Notes: generated by a model not told the origin, from the sequence alone. A stretch of DNA of 43,152 nt from Prolixibacteraceae bacterium (GCA_029975525.1 JARKOX010000291.1:1-43152), one strand, 5' to 3'. Counted from the first letter of the stretch, positions 26,450-35,296 are shown. Numbers and translations: made by a program.

Positions 26450-27349
26450 TCAGACATCAATTCCGAAGATGACCCGCGCCAGGTAGCCCAGTCCGAAAGA
26501 GATCAGGGCCACCACCGTGCTGAGTGTCACCATTTCGAAAAAACGTTTACGGAAAGGCTGGTCGTTGGCGATCGAAATATAATAGGTAAACAGGAAAACC
26601 ACCAGCACCGAGTTGAGGATCGCTACCGCCAGGCTCACCCAGTGCGAGCTGAAAATGAGATAGGGCGCGACCAGGAAAACCACCGCCACCACATAGGCCA
26701 GGCCGGTGAAGAGGGCCGATTTCAGGGCGCCTTCGTGATTGCCTTCCGATTTGTTCGACAGGTATTCTGAGGACGACATCGACAGGGCGCCCGCTATTCC
26801 GGCGATTACGCCGGCCAGCGCTACCAGCCGGTTGTTTTGCAGCGCCAGGGTCAGTCCGGCCAGGGTGCCCAGTATTTCCACCAGAGCATCGTTCAGCCCC
26901 AGTACGATTGAGCCGAGGTAGGTGAGCCGTTCTTCACTGATCATCGCCAGTAACTCGTGTTCGTGGTCATTTTCTTCCTGGGCAACCCGCAGGGCAACCG
27001 GAACTTCCACGCCGATCTCCTGGTAGTTGATCTGGGCTTTTTCTTCGCCCCGCTCCATCAGTTTGAGGCCGAAGGTCAGTCCGAAGATGCGGGCGATCCA
27101 GTAAAATTTGTTGATCTCCCACCAGCTGGGATCTACCTCGCGGCCGGTATATTTCATCCAGATTTTGTAATGCTCCAGCTCGTCTTTGGCAATTTTGTCC
27201 AGAATCGACTGGTTTTTTTCGTTTTTCACCTTGCGGGCCAGCCGTTTGTAGATGTGATATTCGGTGACTTCGTTGCGCTGAGCCCGGATGATCTGTTGTC
27301 TGATCTCGGGCGGAAGCGGCCTGCGGTTGCTGTTTTCTGTTTCGTTCAT
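26450..27349 (-). CDS. Ferritin-like/VIT1 (CCC1) fusion, putative iron exporter or membrane-bound ferritin
   Basis: From ATG 27349 (overlapping the previous stop as ATGA) the protein has 299 residues; an ATG at 27364 would add MDEAV. The N-terminal part is an erythrin-type four-helix bundle with candidate diiron ligands in RNEVTEYH, the ExxH motif of DELEHYKIW, and EENDHEHE. The C-terminal part (from about residue 145) is a five-helix VIT1/CCC1 transporter (LNDALVEILGTLAGLTLAL, AGALSMSSSEYLS). This architecture matches MbfA-like proteins that export iron under iron or peroxide stress. The 4-bp overlap with the GNAT gene suggests translational coupling. The rubrerythrin and peroxiredoxin genes elsewhere in the window fit the same stress theme. 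Confidence 0.88.
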   Translation of the reverse strand: MNETENSNRRPLPPEIRQQIIRAQRNEVTEYHIYKRLARKVKNEKNQSILDKIAKDELEHYKIWMKYTGREVDPSWWEINKFYWIARIFGLTFGLKLMERGEEKAQINYQEIGVEVPVALRVAQEENDHEHELLAMISEERLTYLGSIVLGLNDALVEILGTLAGLTLALQNNRLVALAGVIAGIAGALSMSSSEYLSNKSEGNHEGALKSALFTGLAYVVAVVFLVAPYLIFSSHWVSLAVAILNSVLVVFLFTYYISIANDQPFRKRFFEMVTLSTVVALISFGLGYLARVIFGIDV

Positions 27350-27798
27350 GACTGCTTCATCCATTCAAAAGTTTGATAGTGATCGTCGTTCATGCCCAGG
27401 CTGCGGTAGGTTTGGTGCGCCACGGCGTTCGAAATGTCGGCATACAGCCGGATGCCGCGCAGCGACGGCTCTTCGGCAACCATTTGCTGCAGGTAGCGGT
27501 ACATACTTTTGTAGACTCCGCTACGGCGGTGGCCCGGTAAAACATATACCGACTGGATCCAGAGAACCGTTCCGTTCCGCCAGTCGCTCCATTCAAAAGT
27601 GGTCAGCAGCGATCCGATGACCTCCCCGTGTTTTTCCGCCACGTAATAATTTCCGCGCGCAGGTTCCTCAAAAACTCCGCGTACCCCCTGTTCTACCGTT
27701 TGGGCATCCAGTTTCAGGTTTTCGGTTTCCAGGGCCATGGCCAGCTGAAAAGCCGTAATTGCCGACGCATCAGCCCGGGTAGCTTTTCTCACGATCAT
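27346..27798 (-). CDS. GNAT family N-acetyltransferase
   Basis: The 150-residue protein has a GNAT fold: the start IVRKATRADASAITAFQLAM, the strand pair YYVAEKHGEVIGSLLTTFEW, and the acetyl-CoA-binding motif A in SVYVLPGHRRSGVYKSMYR. The late ISNAVAHQTYRSLGM segment is typical of motif B. It would transfer an acetyl group from acetyl-CoA to an amine on an unknown small molecule or protein. It is the first gene of a tight minus-strand run (27798 down to 22062). The next gene begins inside its stop codon. Confidence 0.9.
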   Translation of the reverse strand: MIVRKATRADASAITAFQLAMALETENLKLDAQTVEQGVRGVFEEPARGNYYVAEKHGEVIGSLLTTFEWSDWRNGTVLWIQSVYVLPGHRRSGVYKSMYRYLQQMVAEEPSLRGIRLYADISNAVAHQTYRSLGMNDDHYQTFEWMKQS

Positions 27799-28023
27799 CT
27801 TTTTTTTGAAGCCGAAGTTAAGAAAAACCCGGCAGCTGGCAGTATGCTCCTAACCTGAAAAGAGAGAAACAGTTAAGGGCTTCCGGCGCATTTTGTGGGC
27901 GGGTGATTTCTGTTTTTTCATGCAGGAGTTTAACATCTTTTTAACACAAGCGGGTTTAAACCTTTTCCTACCGCTGTTGTCTGAATGGGTGTTCTGAGAT
28001 TTTTATTCTAAAACGATTAAACA

Positions 28024-30492
28024 ATGAGAAAGCTAATAGGAATACTATTTTCCTTGTGGACGATTATGGCCGCTGCTCAACCGCAGGCGGGTGGCATGAT
28101 GGGGGGAGAGACGTCTAGATCCGGTAAAGTGAAAGGCGTTGTAATTGATTCGGGCAGTAACCAGCCGATGGAATATGCCAACATCGCTATTTTCAAGAAA
28201 CGCGACTCTACGCTGGTTACCGGCGGAATTACCAATAACCGCGGGGAATTTGAGATCAGCGGCCTCGATTATGGATTCTATTTTGTAGAGGCCAACTTTA
28301 TCGGTTATCAAAAATCAAAGCTGAACGACATAAACATCATTCCGGCGAATCAGATTGTTGACCTGGGGAAAATTATGCTGAATCCCGCCACTCAGCAGAT
28401 TGACGGGGTGGAAGTGCGTGCCGACCGGCAGCGGGTGGAGTACCGGGTGGACAAGAAAGTGATCAATGTGAGCCAGGATATTAACGCGGCGGGCGGAACT
28501 GCCGTGGATGTCCTGGAAAACACCCCGTCGGTGGATGTTGATATTGAAGGGAATGTTTCGTTGCGCGGATCATCCAGTTTTACGGTTCTCATCGACGGGA
28601 AACCCAGCGTGCTGACCGGCAGCGATGCCCTGCGCCAGATCCCGGCTTCGGCAATCGAAAATATTGAGATTATCACCAACCCTTCTGCCAAATATGATCC
28701 CGACGGCATGGCCGGTATCATCAATGTGGTGATGAAAAAGAATATTCTGGCCGGGTTTAACGGGATTGTAAACGCTTCTGTCGGGACCGGCGACAAGTAC
28801 CGCACCGACCTGACGCTGAATTACCGCATGAAAAAACTGAACCTTTTTGGTGGATTCGACTGGAGTGACGATACTTTCCGCGGGAAGATGAATTCGGAGC
28901 GGCAAACTTTTGGAACTGATACCACGCAATTTATTGTAACGCGCGGAAACCGCGATTTTGCACGCAAAAGCCACACCTTCAAAGGGGGCTTCGACTGGTA
29001 CCTGACCGATTACAGCACGCTCACCATTTCGGCCAACGTGGGACAATACCAGTTTAACGGCGGAGGTGGCGCCAAACAGCACGTCTACACTTTGCCGGCT
29101 TTTACCGATCGGTATGCGGTCAACAACAACACCTCGCACCGCGAAGGAGATTTTGTAAGTACCAACGTCGGTTTCCAGCAGAAATTCAACGACCAGGGAA
29201 CGCACAAACTTGACCTGCTGTTTTACTATTCGAACCGCACCGGCGATGACAGTGAATTTCAGGATGAGTATCGCTCAGACAGCGATTTCCGCACGACTTA
29301 CGAAATTATTGAACGGATCCGGACCGTGGAAGATGAAAATTCGCACGAATACCGCATGAAATTGGATTATGTCCGTCCGGCAGGCGCCTTCGGAAAACTG
29401 GAAGCTGGTTTGCAAAGCCTGCTCGATCGTGAAACCGAAGATTACCGGTTTGAAAATTTTAACCAGCAAACCGGCGGATGGGAGAACAATCCCCTGTTTA
29501 CCAGTGCGATGGATTTTAAAGACGATGTTCATGCCGCTTACCTGACCTGGTCCGACAAGCCGGGCAGCTTTGAGTACATGCTGGGCCTTCGCGGAGAATA
29601 TACCAACCGGGTGATTGAACACACCAAAGTGACCACCCCGTATGAAATTAACCGGTTTGACCTCTTTCCGACCGCTCACGTTTCGTACTCCCTTGGAGAG
29701 GAAAACCAGCTGATGGCCAGCTACAGCCGGCGGGTCAACCGCCCGTCGGGACGCGATCTTGACCCGTTTCCCAATTACATGGACCAGTACAATATCCGCA
29801 TCGGGAATCCCAAACTCGAGCCCGAGTTTACCAATTCGTGGGAGGTGGGCTACCTGAAAAAGTTCGGCACCTCTTTCCTGTCGGTTGAAGGGTTTTACCG
29901 GGTCACCAACAACCTGATCAGCCGGATTCAGCAGCTGCGCGACGATGGGATCATCTACCATACCACCGATAACATCAACAAAGATTTTTCGCTCGGCACC
30001 GAAGTGATGGGAAATTTCAACATTTCCAAATGGTTCCTGCTCAATGCCAGTGTCAGCGTGTTCAATTACCGGATTGACGGCGAACTCAACGGCGAATCGA
30101 TCGACCGGGAGAGCACCAACTATTCGGGACGGTTGAACGGAACATTCAAACTTGCCCCAACCAGCCGGTTCCAGGTTATGTCGATATACCGTGGTCCGTC
30201 GGTTTCCGCCCAGGGAAAAAGCAGCGGCATGTTCTTCTCGAACCTGTCGTACCGTCAGGATTTCCTGAAAAACAAACTTACGGCTACCCTCAGCCTGCGC
30301 GATGTTTTGGGAACCATGAAGATGGAGAGCGAATCGGCGGGACCCAATTTCAAATCGAAATTTAAAATGCAGCGCGAGTCGCAGGTGTTGCAGCTGACGC
30401 TCAGCTACCGGATCAATAATTACAAAATCGACCGGAGTAACAATGCCGATCGCGACAACAGCGGAAATATGAATATGGAAATGGATTTTTGA
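28024..30492 (+). CDS. TonB-dependent receptor, OMP_b-brl_3 type
   Basis: This 822-residue outer membrane protein has a signal peptide (cleavage near AAAQ19). A CarboxypepD_reg-like domain follows (about 36-120, VKGVVIDSGSNQPMEYANI). The plug is at about 140-245 (DVLENTPSVDVDIEGNVSLR, then INVVMKK). The rest (about 380-800) is a barrel of the OMP_b-brl_3 family, ending in a strand with aromatic terminus (MEMDF). This family differs from SusC: it has no SusD partner and the substrate is generally unknown. A GGMMGGE stretch follows the signal peptide. The 225-bp upstream gap shows no convincing promoter. It ends in a good terminator. Confidence 0.92.
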   Translation: MRKLIGILFSLWTIMAAAQPQAGGMMGGETSRSGKVKGVVIDSGSNQPMEYANIAIFKKRDSTLVTGGITNNRGEFEISGLDYGFYFVEANFIGYQKSKLNDINIIPANQIVDLGKIMLNPATQQIDGVEVRADRQRVEYRVDKKVINVSQDINAAGGTAVDVLENTPSVDVDIEGNVSLRGSSSFTVLIDGKPSVLTGSDALRQIPASAIENIEIITNPSAKYDPDGMAGIINVVMKKNILAGFNGIVNASVGTGDKYRTDLTLNYRMKKLNLFGGFDWSDDTFRGKMNSERQTFGTDTTQFIVTRGNRDFARKSHTFKGGFDWYLTDYSTLTISANVGQYQFNGGGGAKQHVYTLPAFTDRYAVNNNTSHREGDFVSTNVGFQQKFNDQGTHKLDLLFYYSNRTGDDSEFQDEYRSDSDFRTTYEIIERIRTVEDENSHEYRMKLDYVRPAGAFGKLEAGLQSLLDRETEDYRFENFNQQTGGWENNPLFTSAMDFKDDVHAAYLTWSDKPGSFEYMLGLRGEYTNRVIEHTKVTTPYEINRFDLFPTAHVSYSLGEENQLMASYSRRVNRPSGRDLDPFPNYMDQYNIRIGNPKLEPEFTNSWEVGYLKKFGTSFLSVEGFYRVTNNLISRIQQLRDDGIIYHTTDNINKDFSLGTEVMGNFNISKWFLLNASVSVFNYRIDGELNGESIDRESTNYSGRLNGTFKLAPTSRFQVMSIYRGPSVSAQGKSSGMFFSNLSYRQDFLKNKLTATLSLRDVLGTMKMESESAGPNFKSKFKMQRESQVLQLTLSYRINNYKIDRSNNADRDNSGNMNMEMDF

Positions 30493-30518
30493 AAACCGTA
30501 ACGCGATAATTTTTTGAA

Positions 30519-30562
30519 GAGGCGGAGATGCTGGTTTACCGGCAGACTCCGTCTCTTTTTTT
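30519..30562 (+). terminator. Intrinsic terminator after the TonB-dependent receptor
   Basis: GAGGCGGAG (30519-30527) pairs with CTCCGTCTC (30547-30555) in nine pairs with one G-U; an inner TGCTGG/CCGGCA extends the stem. Seven T follow at 30556-30562. Confidence 0.85.
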
Positions 30563-30578
30563 GTCTCTTTTTGTTTTT

Positions 30579-30634
30579 AACTGAAAAATCAGTTTTAAAA
30601 CTGTAAAAATAGTTGCAAAACTGAAAGATCAGTT
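30579..30634 (+). promoter_or_regulatory. Three tandem BlaI-type operator dyads at 20-bp spacing
   Basis: Three 16-bp dyads start at 30579, 30599 and 30619. The first (AACTGAAAAATCAGTT) and third (AACTGAAAGATCAGTT) have perfect AACTGA/TCAGTT arms; the middle one (AACTGTAAAAATAGTT) is imperfect. Spacing is exactly 20 bp, so all face the same side of the helix. They overlap the -33 region of the promoter of the following BlaI-family gene, which suggests autorepression. Confidence 0.75.
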
Positions 30635-30643
30635 TTATATTTG
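30613..30643 (+). promoter_or_regulatory. Promoter of the BlaI/M56 operon
   Basis: TTG at 30613-30615, a 20-nt spacer, and TATATTTG at 30636-30643 match the Bacteroidota -33/-7 consensus. The -33 element spans the edge of the second operator dyad, and the third dyad fills the spacer. The start codon lies 26 bp after the -7 box. Confidence 0.75.
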
Positions 30644-30669
30644 GTTTGTCGAACTAAAATCAACCAGTT

Positions 30670-31026
30670 ATGAAGAAATTGACCCGGAAAGAAGAGGAAG
30701 TGATGAAAATTCTCTGGCGGCTGAAAAAAGCGTTTGTCAAAGACATTGTGGATCAGTATTCCGATCCGAAGCCGCACTACAACACCATTTCATCGCTGGT
30801 GCGCCTGCTGCAGGAAAAAGGGGTGGTCGGATTTACGCAATACGGCAACACCTACGAATATTTCCCGCTTTTGTCGCGCGATGAGTACCGGCGATCGTTT
30901 ATGAAGCAGGTGGTCAGTGACTACTTCGACAATTCGTACCAGAATGCCGTGGCTTTTTTTGTGAAAGAGAAGGGGTTGAAACCCGAAGAGCTGGAGGAGA
31001 TTCTCCGGATGATAAAAAACGAATGA
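30670..31026 (+). CDS. BlaI/MecI/CopY family transcriptional repressor
   Basis: The protein has 118 residues, normal for the family. The winged helix is LTRKEEEVMKILWRLKKAFV, then PHYNTISSLVRLLQEKGVV, followed by the wing (FTQYGNTYEYFPLLSRDEY) and a C-terminal dimerisation helix region (about 75-118). BlaI-type dimers bind short dyads and are cleaved when a partner M56 protease is activated. The partner gene begins 1 nt after this stop, and three dyads precede the promoter, so regulation is probably autogenous. Its trigger need not be a beta-lactam; no beta-lactamase lies nearby. Confidence 0.93.
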   Translation: MKKLTRKEEEVMKILWRLKKAFVKDIVDQYSDPKPHYNTISSLVRLLQEKGVVGFTQYGNTYEYFPLLSRDEYRRSFMKQVVSDYFDNSYQNAVAFFVKEKGLKPEELEEILRMIKNE

Positions 31027-31027
31027 G

Positions 31028-33325
31028 ATGGAAAATTTTCTGATTTACCTGGGCAAAGTCTCGGTGGCGGTTGCTGCCTTTTTCCTGATCTACCTGCTGC
31101 TCTACCGTTCGCAGAAACAGTTCCGGTTCAACCGCTTTTTTCTGCTGGGGGCTCTTTTGACGAGTTTTTTTCTGCCGCTGATCACTTTTACCGTGGTCAG
31201 GACCGTATTTCAGCCAACGGTGGTGGTGCCGGCAAACGATGAGGCCGTGGTGCAGCAGGTGGTGCTCCTTCCGGAAACCGGTTTTTTCCGCTATGAGAAG
31301 GTGCTGTTTGTAATTTATTGGATAGGGGTCTTTTTCTTTCTGTTACGGCTGCTGGCCGGAAATCTGAAGGCGTTTTCCATCGTCCGGAAATCCCGCATCG
31401 AAATTTTGCTTGGAAAAACCGTGAGCATTTCCGAAGCCGATATCCATCCGTTTACCTTTTTCGGACGTGTGGTGATGGCCCGCGAAACCTTGTTGCATCC
31501 CAGCCTGGCGCTGATTTTGCAGCACGAGTCGGTTCATGTTGACGAGAAGCACACCTTCGATATTTTACTCTCCGAGCTGCTTTTCCTGTTGCAATGGTAC
31601 AATCCGTTTGCCTGGCTGATCAGGGATTCCATAAAAAACAACCTTGAATTCCGGGCCGATCAGCAGGTTGTGCGCGGAGGAAATATGCAGGCCTACCAGC
31701 TGGCGATGGTTTCGCTGGCCGATAAAAAAGGGGTGACCCCGTTTTTGACCGCCCTGAATGGAAACGACCTTAAAAACCGAATCATCATGATGAAAAAGAA
31801 AACAGAAAACAGGTATGCGCTGGTTAAACAGCTGGCGGTTCTTCCACTGCTGGCTCTCCTGACGATGGGGCTTGCGAACCGTGAGGTGAAACTCGAAACC
31901 ATTTCATCTCCGGCTGAGAGGCTGAGTCACCTCTCCGGCAGTCAACAGGAGAAAGTGATCCGGGGCAGGGTTACAGATGAGAACGGAGTTTCTCTTTCGG
32001 GAGCTGCCGTGGTGATAAAGGGCAAAACCACCGGAACGATCACCGATTCCAAAGGAAATTACCAGATTGCTGTCGGTGAAGGGGAGGAGCTGGTTTTTTC
32101 TTTTCCCGGGAAAGAGAAAACGACCATTTTGGCCAGACAGGACGAAATAAATGTGCAATTAAACCCATTGGATCCAGCCGCGCCGGATGAAAAAGCGTTG
32201 AGGGAAAAAATTAGTCCGGAGTTCGCGGTAAAAGTGTCCGGGAAAATCACGAACGACAAGGGAGAGCCCCTGCCATCGGTCGCCGTGCTGATCAAAGGTA
32301 CCACGATGGGGACCATCTCAGATCACCAGGGCAACTATTTGATTCAGGTTCCCGATAAGGAAGCTGTTCTGCTGTTTACATTGCCGGGGGTGCAACAGGT
32401 GGAGGAAACGGTTGGCGACCGGACTCAGATCGATGCGAAACTCCTGCCGCTGAAATCAGGTTCCTTGTCGCCCTCCAATCCTGAAAACAAAAAATCGGAA
32501 GAAGAAAATATTCCGTCTCCCAAAGCAAAGTCTCAAGTCGTAAAAGGCTTTAGTGTTGCTAATAAGAAAGGAGACGAATCGGCCAGTGTCAGTTTCATAA
32601 ATGTTGAAAGTGAGAAAAAAGCGGTGGGAAATGTTGAACTCACCCCGCAGGATAAAAATGGGATAACCATCCGGTTGGAAGGAGATCCAAGCATACAGCC
32701 TCTGTATATTGTTGACGGGGAAAAGGTTAAAAAGATCGACCATCTTTTACCCGGGGATATTGTGACTGTTAATGTTCTGAAGGGGGCGTCGGCTACCGGT
32801 TTGTATGGCGACGAAGCAAAAAACGGGGTGATTATCATCAATACCAAAACCAAATACAACGCCAACATGACGGAACAAGCCGTTGAAAAGAGCAATCCGT
32901 CCGGCGGAAACAGAGCGGAATATACCTTGCGGAAAGCGATAGCCAGTAAAATTCGTTATCCGGTCGAAGCGATGCAAAACAATGTGCAGGGAACAGTTGT
33001 GCTTTGGGCTGTTATTGAATACGATGGAAAAATTACCCGTTTTTTTGAAGAAAAGCCGAATTGGAATGTCACAGATATTGAAGAAGTGGTGGTTGTGGGA
33101 GCAATGACAGCCAAACAAGGATCCTCCTTACGTAATGCAGCGGTGGATAATAAGGCTGTCTCCGGGAATCCGTCCGGTACTGCCGGTCAATCGCCGGCCC
33201 AATTAATTTCGACTCTTTATGACGAGGTAAAAAGGGTACTCACCCAGTGCGAGCCGATTGAGGTACCCGAACTGAAAGGGAAAATCGCAGCTTTTCGGGT
33301 GAAGTTTATTATACAGCAGCCGTAA
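31028..33325 (+). CDS. M56 (BlaR1-like) membrane protease with CarboxypepD_reg, plug-like and TonB_C-like tail
   Basis: The protein has 765 residues. Membrane helices lie at about 5-25, 37-58, 92-110 and 266-284. The zinc motif HESVH is at 166-170, and E207 in NNLEFRADQQ is the probable third ligand, so protease function looks intact. After the last helix come two CarboxypepD_reg-like repeats (about 309-380 and 400-472), a linker, a segment resembling a SusC plug (IQPLYIVDGEKV at 556-567, then LKGASATGLYGDEAKNGVII) and a C-terminal TonB_C-like region (about 630-680 and 725-763) split by an insert with EEVVVVGAMTAKQGSS. It would cleave the BlaI repressor on sensing an envelope signal. The start follows the BlaI stop by one base. 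Confidence 0.85.
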   Translation: MENFLIYLGKVSVAVAAFFLIYLLLYRSQKQFRFNRFFLLGALLTSFFLPLITFTVVRTVFQPTVVVPANDEAVVQQVVLLPETGFFRYEKVLFVIYWIGVFFFLLRLLAGNLKAFSIVRKSRIEILLGKTVSISEADIHPFTFFGRVVMARETLLHPSLALILQHESVHVDEKHTFDILLSELLFLLQWYNPFAWLIRDSIKNNLEFRADQQVVRGGNMQAYQLAMVSLADKKGVTPFLTALNGNDLKNRIIMMKKKTENRYALVKQLAVLPLLALLTMGLANREVKLETISSPAERLSHLSGSQQEKVIRGRVTDENGVSLSGAAVVIKGKTTGTITDSKGNYQIAVGEGEELVFSFPGKEKTTILARQDEINVQLNPLDPAAPDEKALREKISPEFAVKVSGKITNDKGEPLPSVAVLIKGTTMGTISDHQGNYLIQVPDKEAVLLFTLPGVQQVEETVGDRTQIDAKLLPLKSGSLSPSNPENKKSEEENIPSPKAKSQVVKGFSVANKKGDESASVSFINVESEKKAVGNVELTPQDKNGITIRLEGDPSIQPLYIVDGEKVKKIDHLLPGDIVTVNVLKGASATGLYGDEAKNGVIIINTKTKYNANMTEQAVEKSNPSGGNRAEYTLRKAIASKIRYPVEAMQNNVQGTVVLWAVIEYDGKITRFFEEKPNWNVTDIEEVVVVGAMTAKQGSSLRNAAVDNKAVSGNPSGTAGQSPAQLISTLYDEVKRVLTQCEPIEVPELKGKIAAFRVKFIIQQP

Positions 33326-33457
33326 AGTTGTGGCAAGTCAGCTTTCAATTCTATTGTGCATCGCAATTGACTTACTCTCCGTGAAAAAGCTGAAACAGAT
33401 TGTCTGCAACTAATTGTGCTCTTGTGTTCTATTAAATATTAATCTTGAATTTTTGGG

Positions 33458-34621
33458 ATGATGAAAAGATTATTGATTCTGTTTTCCTTTTTGATGATAT
33501 CAAATATTGTGTTTGCACAAAAGGGAAAAGTTTCCAGCGCGCTGAATTACAAGGAGTCAGGGAGACTGGACCGAGCTGTTGAAAGCATTGACGCAGCTGT
33601 TGATCCGGCCAATGAAAAGTCTGCAAAAAGTATTAACTGGCCTCGAACCTGGGAAGTGAGGGGGGAGATTTACCAGGCTGTATTTCATGCCAAAGAAGAC
33701 AGATTTAAGGCTTTAAGCCAAGATCCGCTGGCAGAAGCTTTCAATTCATACAAAAAAGCTGTTGGGCTGGATACCGGAAACAAATTTTCAAAGAGCTTGA
33801 AAATTAAACTAACACTTTTAATCAGCGATCTTCAAAATCAGGCGATTCAGGCATATAACGATACCAATTACCTGCTGGCGTTAAATGCATTTGAGCAGGT
33901 GCTGGAGATCAGTGATTGGCCGATTTTTAAAGCTGATAATTCTTATGCCGTTGATACAACAATCATTTATAATGCCGGGTTAACGGCTTTAAGTGCCAGG
34001 GATTTCGATAAAGCGATCAGATACGGGAAAGAAGCTGCCCGGTATGGTTACAACGGCAGCAAAACTTATAATTGGATTGCAAGTGCGTATGAACAAAAGC
34101 GGGACACACTGGGAGCGCTCGATATTTTAAAACAGGGATTGGAAAAACATCCCGAAGACGATGAAATCCTGACGAATATGATTCAACTATATTTGAATCT
34201 GGATAGGAGAGAAGAAGCTATGAAATATCTCAAAATGGCCATTCAAAAGTCACCTCAAAATGCAACTTATTATCATGCCATGGGTCGCTTGTACGAAAAA
34301 ACGGGTGATGAGGAAAATGCGATTCGATCGTATGAAAAAGCGATTATTACTGATTCCAAATTATTTATGGCTTTTTACAATCTTGGAGTAATTTATTATA
34401 ACAGGGGGGTTAGGCAAATTGAAGCTGCCAATAAAATTCCGGCCAATGATAATGCAGGTTATGAAAAAGAGCTGAAGATGGCAGATGTTTGGTTTGAAAA
34501 GTCGTTGCCGTTTATGGAAAAGTGTTATGAAATTGATCCGAAAGATGTTACCACCGTGGAGTCACTCAGGAATTTGTATTACCGGCTGAAATTAATGGAT
34601 AAGTATGATACCATACGATGA
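33458..34621 (+). CDS. Secreted tetratricopeptide repeat protein
   Basis: The 387-residue protein has a signal peptide to about residue 21 (NIVFAQ). Mature TPR-like helical repeats run through most of it; clear ones are at about 225-258 (DTLGALDILKQGLEKHPEDD) and 260-320 (REEAMKYLKMAIQKSPQNA, then YYHAMGRLYEKTGDEENAIR). Catalytic motifs are absent, so it is likely a periplasmic scaffold. It lies 132 nt after the M56 gene, so joint expression is possible but not certain. The DNA looks more AT-rich by eye than its neighbours. A second ATG at 33461 could also be the start. The partner is unknown. Confidence 0.88.
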   Translation: MMKRLLILFSFLMISNIVFAQKGKVSSALNYKESGRLDRAVESIDAAVDPANEKSAKSINWPRTWEVRGEIYQAVFHAKEDRFKALSQDPLAEAFNSYKKAVGLDTGNKFSKSLKIKLTLLISDLQNQAIQAYNDTNYLLALNAFEQVLEISDWPIFKADNSYAVDTTIIYNAGLTALSARDFDKAIRYGKEAARYGYNGSKTYNWIASAYEQKRDTLGALDILKQGLEKHPEDDEILTNMIQLYLNLDRREEAMKYLKMAIQKSPQNATYYHAMGRLYEKTGDEENAIRSYEKAIITDSKLFMAFYNLGVIYYNRGVRQIEAANKIPANDNAGYEKELKMADVWFEKSLPFMEKCYEIDPKDVTTVESLRNLYYRLKLMDKYDTIR

Positions 34622-34645
34622 AAAAAGGGGCTCTTGCCCCTTTTT
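34622..34645. terminator. Bidirectional terminator between TPR and peroxiredoxin genes
   Basis: AAAAAGGGGC (34622-34631) pairs with GCCCCTTTTT (34636-34645) around a TCTT loop. It begins right after the TPR stop codon, and its A/T runs make it usable in both directions. Confidence 0.88.
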
Positions 34646-34681
34646 CATAATATCACCATCAATAAAAGTTTTCCACATTTT

Positions 34682-35218
34682 TTAATTCAGGGTTGCCTGC
34701 CCCGGCTCCCAGTCACAGGGAGTGAGTGCGCCGGTTTTCAGGGCTTCCAGCACCCGCAGTACCTCTTTTACATTGCGGCCAACGGCCAGGTCATTAACAC
34801 AAACCCAGCGGATTACCCCTTCCGGATCGACAATGAAGGTGGCGCGGTAGGCGATTTTTTCCGAAGATTCGAGGATCCCCAACGCTTCGGCCAGCGATTT
34901 ACTGGTGTCGGCCAACATCGGGAACTTCAGCTTTTTGAGCCCGGGGTGCGAATTTCGCCAGGCCAGGTGAACAAACTCTGAGTCGGTTGATGCACCCACC
35001 AGGTTGGCTCCCAGGTTCTTAAACTCTTCGTAGTGGTCGTTGAAACTGGTGATCTCCGTCGGACAGACAAACGTAAAGTCCTTGGGCCACCAAAAAATAA
35101 CACTCCAGTTACCGTTGAGCAGGTCGCCAAGCGAAAGGGTATCAAACTCTTTGCCTGCTTCTACAGAAACGACGGCTGTCTTTTTAAAATCAGGGAATTT
35201 TTCTCCAATAGAAAGCAT
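34682..35218 (-). CDS. 2-Cys peroxiredoxin (AhpC/Prx family)
   Basis: The protein has 178 residues. The peroxidatic cysteine is C52 in WWPKDFTFVCPTEITSF, the standard PxxxFTFVCPTE motif. A second cysteine, C168 in GALTPCDWEPG near the C-terminus, fits the resolving role, and R126 (YRATFIVD) is the usual catalytic arginine. It reduces hydrogen peroxide and organic peroxides with electrons from thioredoxin or AhpF. The gene stands alone, with a shared terminator at its 3' end and a clear promoter upstream. The rest of the upstream region shows no recognisable OxyR site. Confidence 0.94.
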   Translation of the reverse strand: MLSIGEKFPDFKKTAVVSVEAGKEFDTLSLGDLLNGNWSVIFWWPKDFTFVCPTEITSFNDHYEEFKNLGANLVGASTDSEFVHLAWRNSHPGLKKLKFPMLADTSKSLAEALGILESSEKIAYRATFIVDPEGVIRWVCVNDLAVGRNVKEVLRVLEALKTGALTPCDWEPGQATLN

Positions 35219-35264
35219 AACTTTATTTTTATAGGGTTATTTAATCTGAATTAAAATTGCACAT

Positions 35265-35296
35265 CAAAGATACGCCACCCCCGAAGCCTTTGCAAA
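35265..35296 (-). promoter_or_regulatory. Promoter of the peroxiredoxin gene
   Basis: On the minus strand TTTG (35296-35293), a 20-nt spacer and TATCTTTG (35272-35265) match the Bacteroidota -33/-7 consensus. The -7 box ends 46 bp before the ATG at 35218. Confidence 0.7.
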
